From: Cellulomonas sp. 73-92
Lineage (GTDB): Bacteria > Actinomycetota > Actinomycetes > Actinomycetales > Cellulomonadaceae
Assembly (NCBI RefSeq): GCF_001898175.1
Contig: NZ_MKTH01000004.1
Coordinates: 257,534 to 321,533, forward strand
Length of the DNA: 64,000 nt
Reading direction: 5' to 3'
The position numbers and the translations under genes are program-made. The notes under the pieces were generated by a model. That model saw nothing but the letters and a program-made list of their open reading frames with translations. It was not told where the DNA came from and did no database searches. This document shows, in pieces, positions 15,845 to 24,207 of this stretch (the stretch's first letter is position 1; each line of letters begins with the position of its first letter).

Positions 15845-16288
15845 TCAGCCAAGCCCACGCTTGAGGTCGTCGATCGCCTGCGCCAGCCGTTCCGGCGTGA
15901 CGCCGAGGCCGGTCGCGACCGCGCGGAAGCCGTCGCCGTGCGGGTCGAGGCCTCCCTTGGCGCCGGACAGCGGGATGAGCTGGGTCAGGGCCGCCTCGGC
16001 GGCGTCGTGCGAGACACCAAGGCTGCTCGCCACCAGGCCGGCCGCTCGCTCGTCGGCCAGGATCCCGCCGGACGGCCGCGCGGACTCTGCCGGTCGCGGC
16101 TTCTGAAGGTCCGCCATCTTCTGGGCGCGGAGCGCTTGGTCGTCGACCGACACGGACGACGAGGCCGTGGGGCTGGGCCCCTTGTCGCCGTTCCCGCCTG
16201 CCACCCAGGCGGCTCCCGCCGATGCGACCGCCACCGCCGCCACGCCCGCGGCGGCCGCCACTCGTCGAACGAGCTTCGTCATGACCAT
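15845..16288 (-). CDS. Small exported or membrane-anchored protein in the two-component operon
   Basis: This 147-residue protein has a basic start (MVMTKLVRRV) and one hydrophobic segment (VAAAAGVAAVAVASAGAAWV). A low-complexity Ser/Thr linker and a helical domain with two related segments, AAGLVASSLGVSHDAAEAAL and FRAVATGLGVTPERLAQAID, follow. I recognise no named family. A perfect AGGAGG at 16295-16300 supports the ATG at 16288. It lies 24 nt upstream of the response regulator in the same direction. It may be a sensor accessory or a target of the system; this is inference only. Confidence 0.7.
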   Translation of the reverse strand: MVMTKLVRRVAAAAGVAAVAVASAGAAWVAGGNGDKGPSPTASSSVSVDDQALRAQKMADLQKPRPAESARPSGGILADERAAGLVASSLGVSHDAAEAALTQLIPLSGAKGGLDPHGDGFRAVATGLGVTPERLAQAIDDLKRGLG

Positions 16289-16386
16289 GACACGCCTCCT
16301 CAGCACCGCGCGTGGCCATCGCCGCGCGCGGCACCCAGTCGACCGCAGCGGCCTTTCGCCGGCCGCAGGCCGACCTGAAGAGTTCC

Positions 16387-17526
16387 TCAAGATGTGCGGG
16401 ACGCCAGGATCTGCGCCTTGACGAGCAGCTCGTCGTACTCCGCGTCCGCGATGGAGTCCCAGGTGATGCCGCCGCCGGCCCCGTAGAGGCCGGTGCCGCT
16501 GTCGCGGTCGATCAGCAGCGTGCGGATAGGGACGTTGAATCGCGTCACCTCGCCGCGCGGCCCGACGAGGCCGACCGCGCCGCAGTAGACGCCCCGAGGT
16601 TCCGCCTCGAGCTCCCGGATGATCTGCATCGTCCGGTGCTTGGGTGCGCCGGTGACCGAGCCGTTCGGGAACACCGCGCGGAAGACGTCGACCAGGCCGA
16701 TCCCTTCGCGGGTGCCGGCCACCACCTCGGAGACGAGCTGGTGGACGGTCGGGTACGTCTCGACGGCGCAGAGGCTGGTCACCCTCGGCGCGTGCGCGGC
16801 GATGCGCGCCAGGTCGTTGCGGACCAGGTCGACGATCATGACGTTCTCGGCGCGCTCCTTCGGGGAGTTCCGCAGCTCGTCGGCCGCCCGCCGGTCCTCG
16901 GCGGGGGTGGCGCCGCGGGGCGCGGTGCCCTTCATCGGGCGCATCGTCACCTCGCCGGCGCCCCAGGTGAAGAACAGCTCGGGGCTGGCGCCCGCGACCG
17001 CGAACCGCCCCGTGTCGAGGTACGCGTGGTGCGCGCCGCCCTGGGCGGCGGCCAGGTCCGCGTACAGCGCGGCGGCGTCCCCGGCCACCGGCCCGGTGAG
17101 CGTCGTCGTCAGGTTGACCTGGTACGTGTCGCCCGCCGCGATGCGGGCGCGGACGGCCTCGACCGCCGCCGCGTGGCGCTCGCGGCTCCACCCGCAGGTC
17201 CAAGGCCCCGCCGAGTACCCCGCGCCGTCGGACGGGGTGATCGGCGGCACGACGAGGCGCTCGTCGGCCACCCCGAACCAGGCCAGCGGCAGCCCGGCCG
17301 TCCCGGCGTGCGTCGCGAGCGCGGGGTCGAGGGCCGGTGCCGCCTCGTAGGCGACGAAGCCGAAGGCCCAGCGTCCCTCGTCGGCCGCCGCCTGCGCCGC
17401 GCGCAGCACGGGCTCGACCTCGTCGAGGGTGTCGGCCCGCAGGATCCCGTGGTCCGCCCGCAGCAGGGACGACGAGCCGGCCCGCAGGTCGTCGAACCGC
17501 GCCCAGGGGACCGGCTCAGAGGTCAC
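16387..17526 (-). CDS. pabB: Aminodeoxychorismate synthase component I
   Basis: This 379-residue chorismate-binding enzyme converts chorismate and ammonia to 4-amino-4-deoxychorismate for folate synthesis. Family marks are FVAYEAAPALDP near the N-terminus, MRPMKGTAPRGATPAED and the ENVMIVDLVRNDLARIA motif. GSVTGAPKHRTMQII and GGGITWDS follow in the C-terminal chorismate-binding domain. No aminase (pabA) or lyase (pabC) gene is adjacent. Its start region overlaps the 3' end of a small upstream gene by 11 nt, suggesting coupling. Confidence 0.9.
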   Translation of the reverse strand: MTSEPVPWARFDDLRAGSSSLLRADHGILRADTLDEVEPVLRAAQAAADEGRWAFGFVAYEAAPALDPALATHAGTAGLPLAWFGVADERLVVPPITPSDGAGYSAGPWTCGWSRERHAAAVEAVRARIAAGDTYQVNLTTTLTGPVAGDAAALYADLAAAQGGAHHAYLDTGRFAVAGASPELFFTWGAGEVTMRPMKGTAPRGATPAEDRRAADELRNSPKERAENVMIVDLVRNDLARIAAHAPRVTSLCAVETYPTVHQLVSEVVAGTREGIGLVDVFRAVFPNGSVTGAPKHRTMQIIRELEAEPRGVYCGAVGLVGPRGEVTRFNVPIRTLLIDRDSGTGLYGAGGGITWDSIADAEYDELLVKAQILASRTS

Positions 17527-17698
17527 ACTGGCAGACGGTGTTGAGCTCGACGACCTCGTCGCCCTCCTCCGGGCGGGCCCACGCCTGCGCCTCCGCGCGG
17601 TTCGCGAACCGGCGCGGTGCCAGGCGGCCGTTGGCCAGCACGACGCCGACGTCGGTCAGCTCGCGCGGGTCGCTCCACGGCAGGGTCTCGATGGTCAT
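17516..17698 (-). CDS. 60-residue hypothetical protein upstream of pabB
   Basis: This is a small soluble acidic protein beginning MTIETLPWSDPRELTD and ending NTVCQCDL. GGAGAAG lies upstream of the ATG at 17698 with good spacing, and its 3' end overlaps pabB by 11 nt; both support translation. I do not recognise the family. The C-terminal CxC could bind a metal, but nothing else indicates a function. Confidence 0.6.
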   Translation of the reverse strand: MTIETLPWSDPRELTDVGVVLANGRLAPRRFANRAEAQAWARPEEGDEVVELNTVCQCDL

Positions 17699-17725
17699 GG
17701 CTGTCTTCTCCGATCCGGCCGGCGC

Positions 17726-18646
17726 TCAGGCCAGCGTGACGACGAGCTTGCCGTGCACGTGGCCGGCGCGCTGGCGCTCGACGGCCTCGCGCACCCGCTC
17801 CAGCGGGTAGGTGGCGGCGATCGGCACGGTCAGCCGGCCCGCGGCGACGAGCTCGGCCACCCGCTCGAGCGCACCCGGCGACGCCTCCACGCCTCCCGTG
17901 CGCCGCACCCCGGCCGGCGGGTCCGCGGCGGCGATCGTCGCCACCCGGTCGGCCGGCACGCCGAGCTCGATCGCGGCCTGCGCGGTCTCGACGCCGACGA
18001 GATCGGCCGCGGCCGTGACGCCACCCGGCGCCAGGGCCTTGACGCGCTCGACGAGCCCGTCGCCGTACGTCACCGGCTCGGCACCGAGCTCCCGCAGGAA
18101 GTCGGCGCTCGACGCGCTACCGGTGCCGATGACACGTGCACCGGCCAGCACCGCGAGCTGCACGACGAAGACGCCGACGCCGCCGCCCGCGCCTCCGACG
18201 AGGACCGTGTCACCGGCCCGCACGCCGATGGCCGCCAGCACCGCGTCGGCGGTCGTCACCGCGACGGCCAGCGCGGACGCCACGACGTCGTCGAGGCCGT
18301 CGGGGGTGTGGGCCACCCTGTCGGCTCCCGGGGTGAGCACCGCGAGCTCGGCGACCGCCCGGCCGGGCGCGCCGCCGTAGACGCGGTCGCCGACCGCGAA
18401 GCCCGTCACCCCGTCGCCCACCTCGTCGACGGTGCCGGCCAGGTCGTAGCCGAAGCCCGTCGGCAGGGTCAGCCCGCGCGCCGCCGCGGCGGACGCGGCG
18501 CCGATGCGCTTCCAGTCGCTCGGGTTCAGCCCGGCCGCACTCACGCGGACCCGGACCTGGCCCGGCCCCGCGTGCGGTTCTGCCACCTCCCGGACCTCGA
18601 GGACCTCCGGACCACCGAACTGCTCGACCACGACCGCTCTGCTCAT
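17726..18646 (-). CDS. NAD(P)-dependent zinc-less alcohol dehydrogenase / quinone oxidoreductase
   Basis: This 306-residue MDR-superfamily protein has an N-terminal GroES-like domain (VRVSAAGLNPSDWKRIG and FGYDLAGTVDEVGDGVTGF). A Rossmann domain with the nucleotide loop VLVGGAGGGVGVFVVQLA follows. It lacks the zinc ligands of classical ADHs and resembles QorA-like enzymes that reduce quinones or enones. The ATG at 18646 is chosen over one eight codons upstream because relatives start close to the first beta-strand. It lies 66 nt downstream of the sucrose phosphorylase gene, same strand. Confidence 0.85.
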   Translation of the reverse strand: MSRAVVVEQFGGPEVLEVREVAEPHAGPGQVRVRVSAAGLNPSDWKRIGAASAAAARGLTLPTGFGYDLAGTVDEVGDGVTGFAVGDRVYGGAPGRAVAELAVLTPGADRVAHTPDGLDDVVASALAVAVTTADAVLAAIGVRAGDTVLVGGAGGGVGVFVVQLAVLAGARVIGTGSASSADFLRELGAEPVTYGDGLVERVKALAPGGVTAAADLVGVETAQAAIELGVPADRVATIAAADPPAGVRRTGGVEASPGALERVAELVAAGRLTVPIAATYPLERVREAVERQRAGHVHGKLVVTLA

Positions 18647-18712
18647 GCCTGCGACAACGCGGCCGGGCACCGAGCATTCCGGGCGGTCAGCACGTGGGAC
18701 GCCCGCGCCCGG

Positions 18713-20194
18713 TCAGAGGGCCGCCGAGGCCAGGACAGGGCGCGGCGCGCCGTCGACGGTCGCGGTGACGGTGAACGCGGCGTCCGCGACGTCGAACGCG
18801 ATCGTGGCCTCGTCGTCACCGTGACGCCAGCGCAGCTCGCCCGCGCTGCCGCGCAGCTCGCTGGAGAACGTGCCGGCGAAGGCCGGATGCTCCCGCCGGA
18901 GCCGCAGCGCAGCGAGCGTTGCCGCGACGACCGGCCGTGCCAGCGCGGCCTGCGCCTGGTCCGCCGTGTAGCGGTGCCGGTTGACGTCGCGGCCGACGCC
19001 GGTCGCCGCCAGCCGCTCGACGTCGTTGTCCCCGGCGAGCAGCCCCACGTAGTACACCTGCGGGATGCCGGGCACGAAGAGCTGGATCAGGCGGGCGAGC
19101 AGGTGGCGCCGGTCGTCCCGGCCGAGGGCGTCGTAGAGCGTGCAGTTCACCTGGTAGAGGTCGAGGTTGGAGGCAGCGGCGCCGGTGGCGGCGCGGCTGG
19201 TGCCGCCGCTGTTGGCGTGGATCCGCTCGACGAGCGCGTCGATCTGGTCGGGGCCGAGCAGCCCCGGCTCGCCCGGACGCAGGTCGCTGACGCCGACGTC
19301 GACGATGCCGATGCCGTCGTGGGTGTCCAGCACGGTGACGGTGTTCCGCGGCCGGATCGCCAGCCAGTGCGCGAGCGGCTCGAGGTCGGCCGCGGTGAGT
19401 GCGTGCAGCACCAGCGGTGGCAGGGCGAAGTCGTAGACGTAGTCGACGGTCTGCGCGATCTCGATCTGCTGGCGGTAGTGCCCGTGCACCTCGACGAGCA
19501 CGTGCGCGCCTCGCTCGTGCGCGTAGCGCACGATCCGCTCGGTGAGCGCGCGCGTGGTGCCCGTCATGAAGCAGTTGGTGCCCGCCTCCTTGCCGGCGTA
19601 GCCCAGCGCGTCGAGGCGCAGCATGCGGATCCCGGCGTCCGTGAGGGTGTCGATCACCGTGGTGAGGTAGTCCCACGTCTGCGGGCTGCGCACGTCGAGG
19701 TCCACCTGCGCCGGCGTGAAGGTGGTCCACACCAGGCGGCGGCGACCGCCGAGCGTCATCGCCGTGAACGGCAGCCCGGGGCGGGGCCGGTAGATCCGCG
19801 TCAGGTCGTCCTCCGTGGCGCCCTCGGGGAACACCGACGACAAGGTGAGGAACATCCCGGACCACGGCGACCGGTCGCCGTTCGCCACGACGTCGGCGAA
19901 CTGGCGCGACCCCGACGACATGTGGTTGACGATGACGTCCGCCATGACCAGGCGGCCCTGCGCCAGCCGGCGCATGTCATCCCACGTGCCCAGCCGGGGG
20001 TCGATGGCCGTGTGGTCCTGCGGGTCGAAACCGGCGTCCGCGCCGTCGTAGGGCAGGTAGAACGGGAGCACATGGACGCCGTCGAAGGCGCCCGCCAGCG
20101 GCCCCTCCAGGAGGGCCCGCACCCCGGCGACATCACCGCCCCACCGGTCCGCGTAGGTGATGAGCTGTGGTCCGGTCGGCATCGGATCAACCAC
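18713..20194 (-). CDS. Sucrose phosphorylase (GH13_18)
   Basis: This 493-residue cytoplasmic enzyme is expected to convert sucrose and phosphate to alpha-glucose-1-phosphate and fructose. It matches Bifidobacterium sucrose phosphorylase closely at the catalytic elements. These are nucleophile Asp195 in RLDALGYAGKEAGTNCFM, acid/base Glu235 in VLVEVHGHY and Asp293 in DTHDGIGIVDVG. The family blocks ATGAAASNLDLYQVN and PGIPQVYYVGLLAG are also present. A related subgroup prefers glucosylglycerate or sucrose 6-phosphate, so the acceptor should be tested. It starts with GTG at 20194, with GAGGAGG about 6 nt upstream. No sugar transporter is adjacent. Confidence 0.88.
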   Translation of the reverse strand: MVDPMPTGPQLITYADRWGGDVAGVRALLEGPLAGAFDGVHVLPFYLPYDGADAGFDPQDHTAIDPRLGTWDDMRRLAQGRLVMADVIVNHMSSGSRQFADVVANGDRSPWSGMFLTLSSVFPEGATEDDLTRIYRPRPGLPFTAMTLGGRRRLVWTTFTPAQVDLDVRSPQTWDYLTTVIDTLTDAGIRMLRLDALGYAGKEAGTNCFMTGTTRALTERIVRYAHERGAHVLVEVHGHYRQQIEIAQTVDYVYDFALPPLVLHALTAADLEPLAHWLAIRPRNTVTVLDTHDGIGIVDVGVSDLRPGEPGLLGPDQIDALVERIHANSGGTSRAATGAAASNLDLYQVNCTLYDALGRDDRRHLLARLIQLFVPGIPQVYYVGLLAGDNDVERLAATGVGRDVNRHRYTADQAQAALARPVVAATLAALRLRREHPAFAGTFSSELRGSAGELRWRHGDDEATIAFDVADAAFTVTATVDGAPRPVLASAAL

Positions 20195-20365
20195 GGGAAC
20201 CCTCCTCGGTCCCTACCCCGCACGCTGCTGTCGTGAGGCCCGGGCCCATGATCCCGCCTCGAGGTCGCAGCAGGCGAGCGAGCCGGCGTCGGCGAGTTCG
20301 TGCGGTGTCGTCGGCTGGGTCCGACGGCCCCACCGGTGACTGACCGTGGGGACGAGGATTCACCC

Positions 20366-22051
20366 ATGACGAGCACCGACCGGCCGTGGGTCGCCAACTA
20401 CCAGCCGGGTGTCCCGGCGGAGATCGAGCTCCCCACCGAGTCGCTGGTCGCGATGTTCGAGCGATCCGTGGCCGAGGCCGGTTCCTGCCCGGCGACGGAG
20501 TTCTTCGGCCGTCGCACGACCTACGCCGAGCTGGGCGAGCAGGTCGACCGGGTGGCGGAAGGCCTGCACCGGCTGGGAGTCCGGGCCGGCGACCGGGTGG
20601 CGCTGATCCTCCCGAACTGTCCCCAGCACGTCGTCGCCTTCTACGCGGTGCTGCGCCTGGGCGCCGTCGTCGTCGAGCACAACCCGCTGTACACGTCCCG
20701 CGAGCTGCGTCACCAGTTCGAGAGCCATCAGGCCCGCGTCGTGATCGCCTGGGACGTGGCGGTCCCCGCCGTCCGCGCCTTCCCGGCCGACATCGAGATC
20801 GACCACGTCGTAGCGGTGAACCTGCTCCACGCGTTCCCGGCCGCCAAGCGGCTCGCCCTGCGGCTGCCGGTGCCGAGCCTGCGCCGGTCCCGCGCCGCAC
20901 TGACCAGCCGGGCGCCGGGAACGATCCCGTGGGAGGCGTTGGCCGGTCACGGTCGCCTAGACCCGGCCCATCCGCGTCCGAGTGTCGACGACCTGGCCGT
21001 GATCCAGTACACCTCGGGCACGACCGGGCGCCCCAAGGGGGCGATGCTCACCCACCTCAACCTGCATGCCAACGCCCTGCAGGGCGAGGCATGGATGTAC
21101 GGCGCGCAGTACCGCAAGGAGGTCTTCTACGCGATCCTGCCGATGTTCCACTCCTTCGGCATGACGCTGTACCTGACGTACGGCGTGCGCAAGCAGGCTC
21201 TGCTGGTCCTCTTCCCCAAGTTCGACCCGGACCTGATCCTCACGGCGATGCGGAGGTCGCCCGCGACCGTCTACTGCGCGGTCCCTCCGATCTACGAACG
21301 CACGGCGATGGCGGCGAAGGCACGCGGGGTCTCGCTGCGCTCGTGCCGGTTCTGCATCTCCGGCGCGATGAACCTCCCCGAACAGACCGTGGAGCTGTGG
21401 GAGTCGATGTCCGGCGGGCTCCTCGTCGAGGGCTACGGCCTGACCGAGTCGTCCCCGGTCGCGCTGGGCAACCCGTTCCACCCGACCCGGCGCGCCGGCA
21501 CCATCGGCGTGCCGTTCCCCTCGACCCTGATGAAGGTCGTCGACCTGCAGGACCCGGGCATCGAGGTGCCCCAGGGGCAGCCGGGTGAGCTGCTGCTGAA
21601 GGGGCCGCAGGTGTTCCAGGGCTACTGGAACGAGCCCGAGGAGACCGCGCAGTCCCTGCTGCCGGACGGCTGGCTGCGCACCGGCGACGTCGTGACGGTG
21701 GACGGGGACGGCTTCACCACGATCGTGGACCGCGCCAAGGAGCTCGTCATCACGGGTGGCTTCAACGTCTCGCCCTCGGAGGTCGAGGCGGTCCTGCGCC
21801 TGCACCCGACCGTCGTCGACGCCGCCGTGTTCGGCAAGCCGCTCGAGCGGGGCGGGGAGATGGTCGTGGCCGCGGTCGAGCTCGAGCCGGGCGCCGAGCT
21901 CGACGAGGCGGCGCTGCGAGCCCACTGCCGTGAGCACCTCGCCGCCTACAAGGTGCCCCGGAGGGTGGTCCGGATCCAGGAGACGCCTCGTTCGGCGCTC
22001 GGCAAGGTCCTGCGCAAGCAGGTGCGCGAGCAGGTCCTGCCGCGCCTGTGA
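20366..22051 (+). CDS. Long-chain fatty acid-CoA ligase / acyl-CoA synthetase
   Basis: This 561-residue ANL-superfamily enzyme activates a carboxylate via an acyl-AMP to its CoA thioester. Marks are the P-loop-like IQYTSGTTGRPKGAMLTH, the ATP/Mg motif VEGYGLTESSPV and GWLRTGDVVTVDGDGF. The C-terminal catalytic Lys lies in RSALGKVLRKQ. The sequence is FadD-like, but chain-length preference is unknown. The ATG at 20366 has GAGG upstream. A short hairpin (22052-22069) directly follows the stop. This is the last chromosomal gene before the integrated element. Confidence 0.9.
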   Translation: MTSTDRPWVANYQPGVPAEIELPTESLVAMFERSVAEAGSCPATEFFGRRTTYAELGEQVDRVAEGLHRLGVRAGDRVALILPNCPQHVVAFYAVLRLGAVVVEHNPLYTSRELRHQFESHQARVVIAWDVAVPAVRAFPADIEIDHVVAVNLLHAFPAAKRLALRLPVPSLRRSRAALTSRAPGTIPWEALAGHGRLDPAHPRPSVDDLAVIQYTSGTTGRPKGAMLTHLNLHANALQGEAWMYGAQYRKEVFYAILPMFHSFGMTLYLTYGVRKQALLVLFPKFDPDLILTAMRRSPATVYCAVPPIYERTAMAAKARGVSLRSCRFCISGAMNLPEQTVELWESMSGGLLVEGYGLTESSPVALGNPFHPTRRAGTIGVPFPSTLMKVVDLQDPGIEVPQGQPGELLLKGPQVFQGYWNEPEETAQSLLPDGWLRTGDVVTVDGDGFTTIVDRAKELVITGGFNVSPSEVEAVLRLHPTVVDAAVFGKPLERGGEMVVAAVELEPGAELDEAALRAHCREHLAAYKVPRRVVRIQETPRSALGKVLRKQVREQVLPRL

Positions 22052-22069
22052 CGGCGCCGCGGGGCGCCG
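22052..22069 (+). terminator. Hairpin directly after the acyl-CoA ligase stop
   Basis: CGGCGCC and GGCGCCG form a 7-bp stem with a 4-nt loop immediately after the stop codon. Confidence 0.45.
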
Positions 22070-22107
22070 CGACCTCATCGTCGAGGTTGTGAATTGCATC
22101 GTGAGGG

Positions 22108-22136
22108 GTGCGCCCGACTGGACTCGAAACAGCGGC
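22108..22136. repeat. attL: displaced tRNA-Arg 3' end
   Basis: The sequence matches 47354-47382 over 29 bp with one mismatch (position 22129, A instead of C). It corresponds to the T-arm and 3' acceptor strand of the tRNA, but no tRNA body is attached on this side. Confidence 0.9.
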
Positions 22137-22175
22137 TCTCGCGGAATACCGAGGAACCGTGCGGAACCGATATCA

Positions 22176-22188
22176 GCTCTGACCTGCA
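22176..22188 (+). repeat. Arm-type repeat near attL
   Basis: GCTCTGACCTGCA is found identically at 47334-47346. It lies outside the core on both sides and is a candidate integrase or excisionase arm-binding site. Confidence 0.6.
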
Positions 22189-22238
22189 GTGACGCTTGTC
22201 GAGACGGTATCGCGCGGAACGGGTTGTGAGATGCTTAA

Positions 22239-22255
22239 TGCACGATAGATGCACG
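22239..22255 (+). repeat. Pair of TGCACG motifs near the integrase start
   Basis: TGCACG occurs at 22239-22244 and 22250-22255, spaced 11 bp (one helical turn). The same doublet with the same 11-bp spacing occurs at the right end (47303-47308 and 47314-47319). These are candidate arm-binding sites for the recombinase complex. Confidence 0.6.
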
Positions 22256-22292
22256 AAGCATGCGTGCGCATGAACCGTCGAAGGTGGGTGCG

Positions 22293-23408
22293 ATGGCCGG
22301 ACGGCGTGGCTTCGGAGGCGTGCGCAAGCTCCCGTCGGGGCGGTACCAGGCCTACTTCGGGGTGCCTGGCTCGGGGCAGGAGCGGGTCAACGCCCCGACG
22401 ACGTTCGCCACCAAGAAGGCGGCCGACGTCTGGCTCGCCGAGCAGCAGACCCTCATCGAGCACCGCAAGATCAACCCCGAGGCGCGGCTGATCCCGTTCG
22501 AGGACTACGCCCGCCGGTGGCTGCGGCAGCGCCGGCTGAAGATTCGCACGCGCTCGGACTACGCGAACAAGATCGAGCACGTGCTGATCCCGCACTGGGG
22601 CACGACCGCGCTGGGCGCCATCCAGCCGGAGGCGGTGCGCTCCTGGTACTCGATGCTGGCGCCGGATGCCCCGACGCAGCGTGCGCGGATCTACGCGCTG
22701 TTCCGCACCATCCTGGCGACAGCGGTCGACGACGGGCTCCTGGACGGCAACCCGTGCCGCGTGAAGGGCGCCGGTCAGTCGCCGAAGCCGAAGCACGCCG
22801 TCGTGATCGCCACCCCGTCGGAACTGGCGACGATCGAGCAGGAGATGCCCGAGGGTTACCGGCTGATGGTGACCCTGGCTGCGTGGTGCTCGCTGCGGTT
22901 CGCCGAGCTGGACGCCCTGCGCCGCAAGGACATCCAGCTGTGGGACGACCTGGTGGACGGCCGGTCCGTGCGGCGCTGCAAGGTCCTCGTCGTCCGCAAC
23001 GCCAACTGGGACCACGGCAGAGTCCACTTCGAGACGCCGAAGACGGATGCCGGCACCCGGGAGGTGACCGTGCCCCCGCACGTCATCCCCGCGATCGAGG
23101 CGCACCTCGAGCGGATCGGTTCGAGCCCGGACGCGCTGTTGTTCGCCCGGCCGGACGGTCTGCCGGTCTCGCGGGAGAGCCTGCGGAACGTCTTCGAGAA
23201 GGCCCGCGTGGCCGCAGGCCGGCCCGACCTGCGGTTCTACGACCTGCGGCACACGGGCAACACGTACGCCGCCGTGGCCGGGGCCACGCTGAAGGAGCTC
23301 ATGGAACGGGCCGGGCACACCACGGCGGCGATGGCGATGCGCTACCAGCACGTGGCCGAGGGGCGCGACATCGCCCTGGCCGAGCGGATGTCCGGGCTGG
23401 TGCTGTAG
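22293..23408 (+). CDS. int: Tyrosine-family site-specific integrase
   Basis: This 371-residue phage-type recombinase probably inserts and excises the element at tRNA-Arg. It has an AP2-like arm-binding N-terminus (GGVRKLPSGRYQAYF...NAPTTFATKKAADVWL) and a SAM-like core-binding domain near residues 70-150. The catalytic domain has Arg in CSLRFAELDAL, HxxR-region DLRHTGNTYAAVAG, GHTTAAMAMRYQH and the nucleophile Tyr in RYQH. The start is ATG at 22293; an in-frame ATG at 22260 overlaps putative arm sites and lacks an RBS. It is encoded just inside attL and runs convergent with the AbiE-like toxin gene. Confidence 0.93.
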   Translation: MAGRRGFGGVRKLPSGRYQAYFGVPGSGQERVNAPTTFATKKAADVWLAEQQTLIEHRKINPEARLIPFEDYARRWLRQRRLKIRTRSDYANKIEHVLIPHWGTTALGAIQPEAVRSWYSMLAPDAPTQRARIYALFRTILATAVDDGLLDGNPCRVKGAGQSPKPKHAVVIATPSELATIEQEMPEGYRLMVTLAAWCSLRFAELDALRRKDIQLWDDLVDGRSVRRCKVLVVRNANWDHGRVHFETPKTDAGTREVTVPPHVIPAIEAHLERIGSSPDALLFARPDGLPVSRESLRNVFEKARVAAGRPDLRFYDLRHTGNTYAAVAGATLKELMERAGHTTAAMAMRYQHVAEGRDIALAERMSGLVL

Positions 23409-23427
23409 CGCGCCACGGCTGCGGTCC

Positions 23428-24207
23428 TCAGCCGCCGCTCGGCTGGACGTCGGGCACGAGCCTCATCATCAACAGACGGATCCGCGCCTGGTCGACGGGA
23501 CGGCGCGAGGCCGTGGCAGCGCCGGCGCCGCCCGGCTGCCCGAAGAAGGACCACAGGTGGGCGGCGGCCGTCCGCGCTCCGGCCGCGGCGGGCCAGTCGT
23601 CAGCCGTGAGGCCGGCACCGTCCGCGGCCTCGAGGAGGCGCCAGACATCGCGGGCATCGTTGGCTGCAAAGCGCAGCCGGTACGCGAACGCCTTCATGAC
23701 GAGCGCGGCACGTACGTCGGTGACGTCGAGCGTCATCGCCAACCGAGTGCCGTCGCGCAGGTAGGCATCGACCTCGACCTCGGTGGCCGGCAGCATCATC
23801 GCCACGTGCATGCCGGGGATGGCGTCGACCGTCAGGTCACCGAACGTCTCGGACTCGACCTGACGGTCCCGCTGGGAGACGGTCAGCACGTCGATCACCG
23901 CGTTGTGCCCGTCGGTGCGCCGGAACCGGTTGCCCGCCTCCTGCTCGTACCTCAGCTCACGGAGCGCGCCGACGAGGTCGGTGTCCGCGAGGACCTGCCG
24001 TGGCACACCCATGTCGGCGTCGGCGGTCTCGCGTTCCGGCACGCGGTCCTCGACGCCGTGGACGTGTGTCAGCAGCGTGACGGCGATCCCGCCGACGAGC
24101 CGGTACGTGATTCCGAGCCGTCGGGCGAGCTCGGCCACGTCCGACGCGGCTGCCCATGCGGCGTCGGTGGCCGCCGACGCCGACCACAGGTCGAGTCGCA
24201 CCGTCAC
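23428..24207 (-). CDS. AbiEii-like nucleotidyltransferase toxin
   Basis: This 259-residue protein has a polymerase-beta-type nucleotidyltransferase fold. The glycine pair is in YRLVGGIAVTLL and the metal-binding acidic pair in ETADADMGVP. A helical C-terminal region follows. It is encoded directly after an AbiEi-like protein with a GTGA overlap, the arrangement of type IV AbiE toxin-antitoxin systems. Such toxins (AbiEii, MenT) transfer nucleotides to tRNA or other targets and cause growth arrest on phage infection. The target here is unknown. The family assignment rests on motifs and gene pairing. Confidence 0.75.
   Translation of the reverse strand: MTVRLDLWSASAATDAAWAAASDVAELARRLGITYRLVGGIAVTLLTHVHGVEDRVPERETADADMGVPRQVLADTDLVGALRELRYEQEAGNRFRRTDGHNAVIDVLTVSQRDRQVESETFGDLTVDAIPGMHVAMMLPATEVEVDAYLRDGTRLAMTLDVTDVRAALVMKAFAYRLRFAANDARDVWRLLEAADGAGLTADDWPAAAGARTAAAHLWSFFGQPGGAGAATASRRPVDQARIRLLMMRLVPDVQPSGG

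Noticed and set aside
22108-22136. A second tRNA-Arg gene at the left element end
   Set aside because: Only the T-arm and acceptor strand are present and one base is changed; no D-arm or anticodon arm follows. It is an att remnant.
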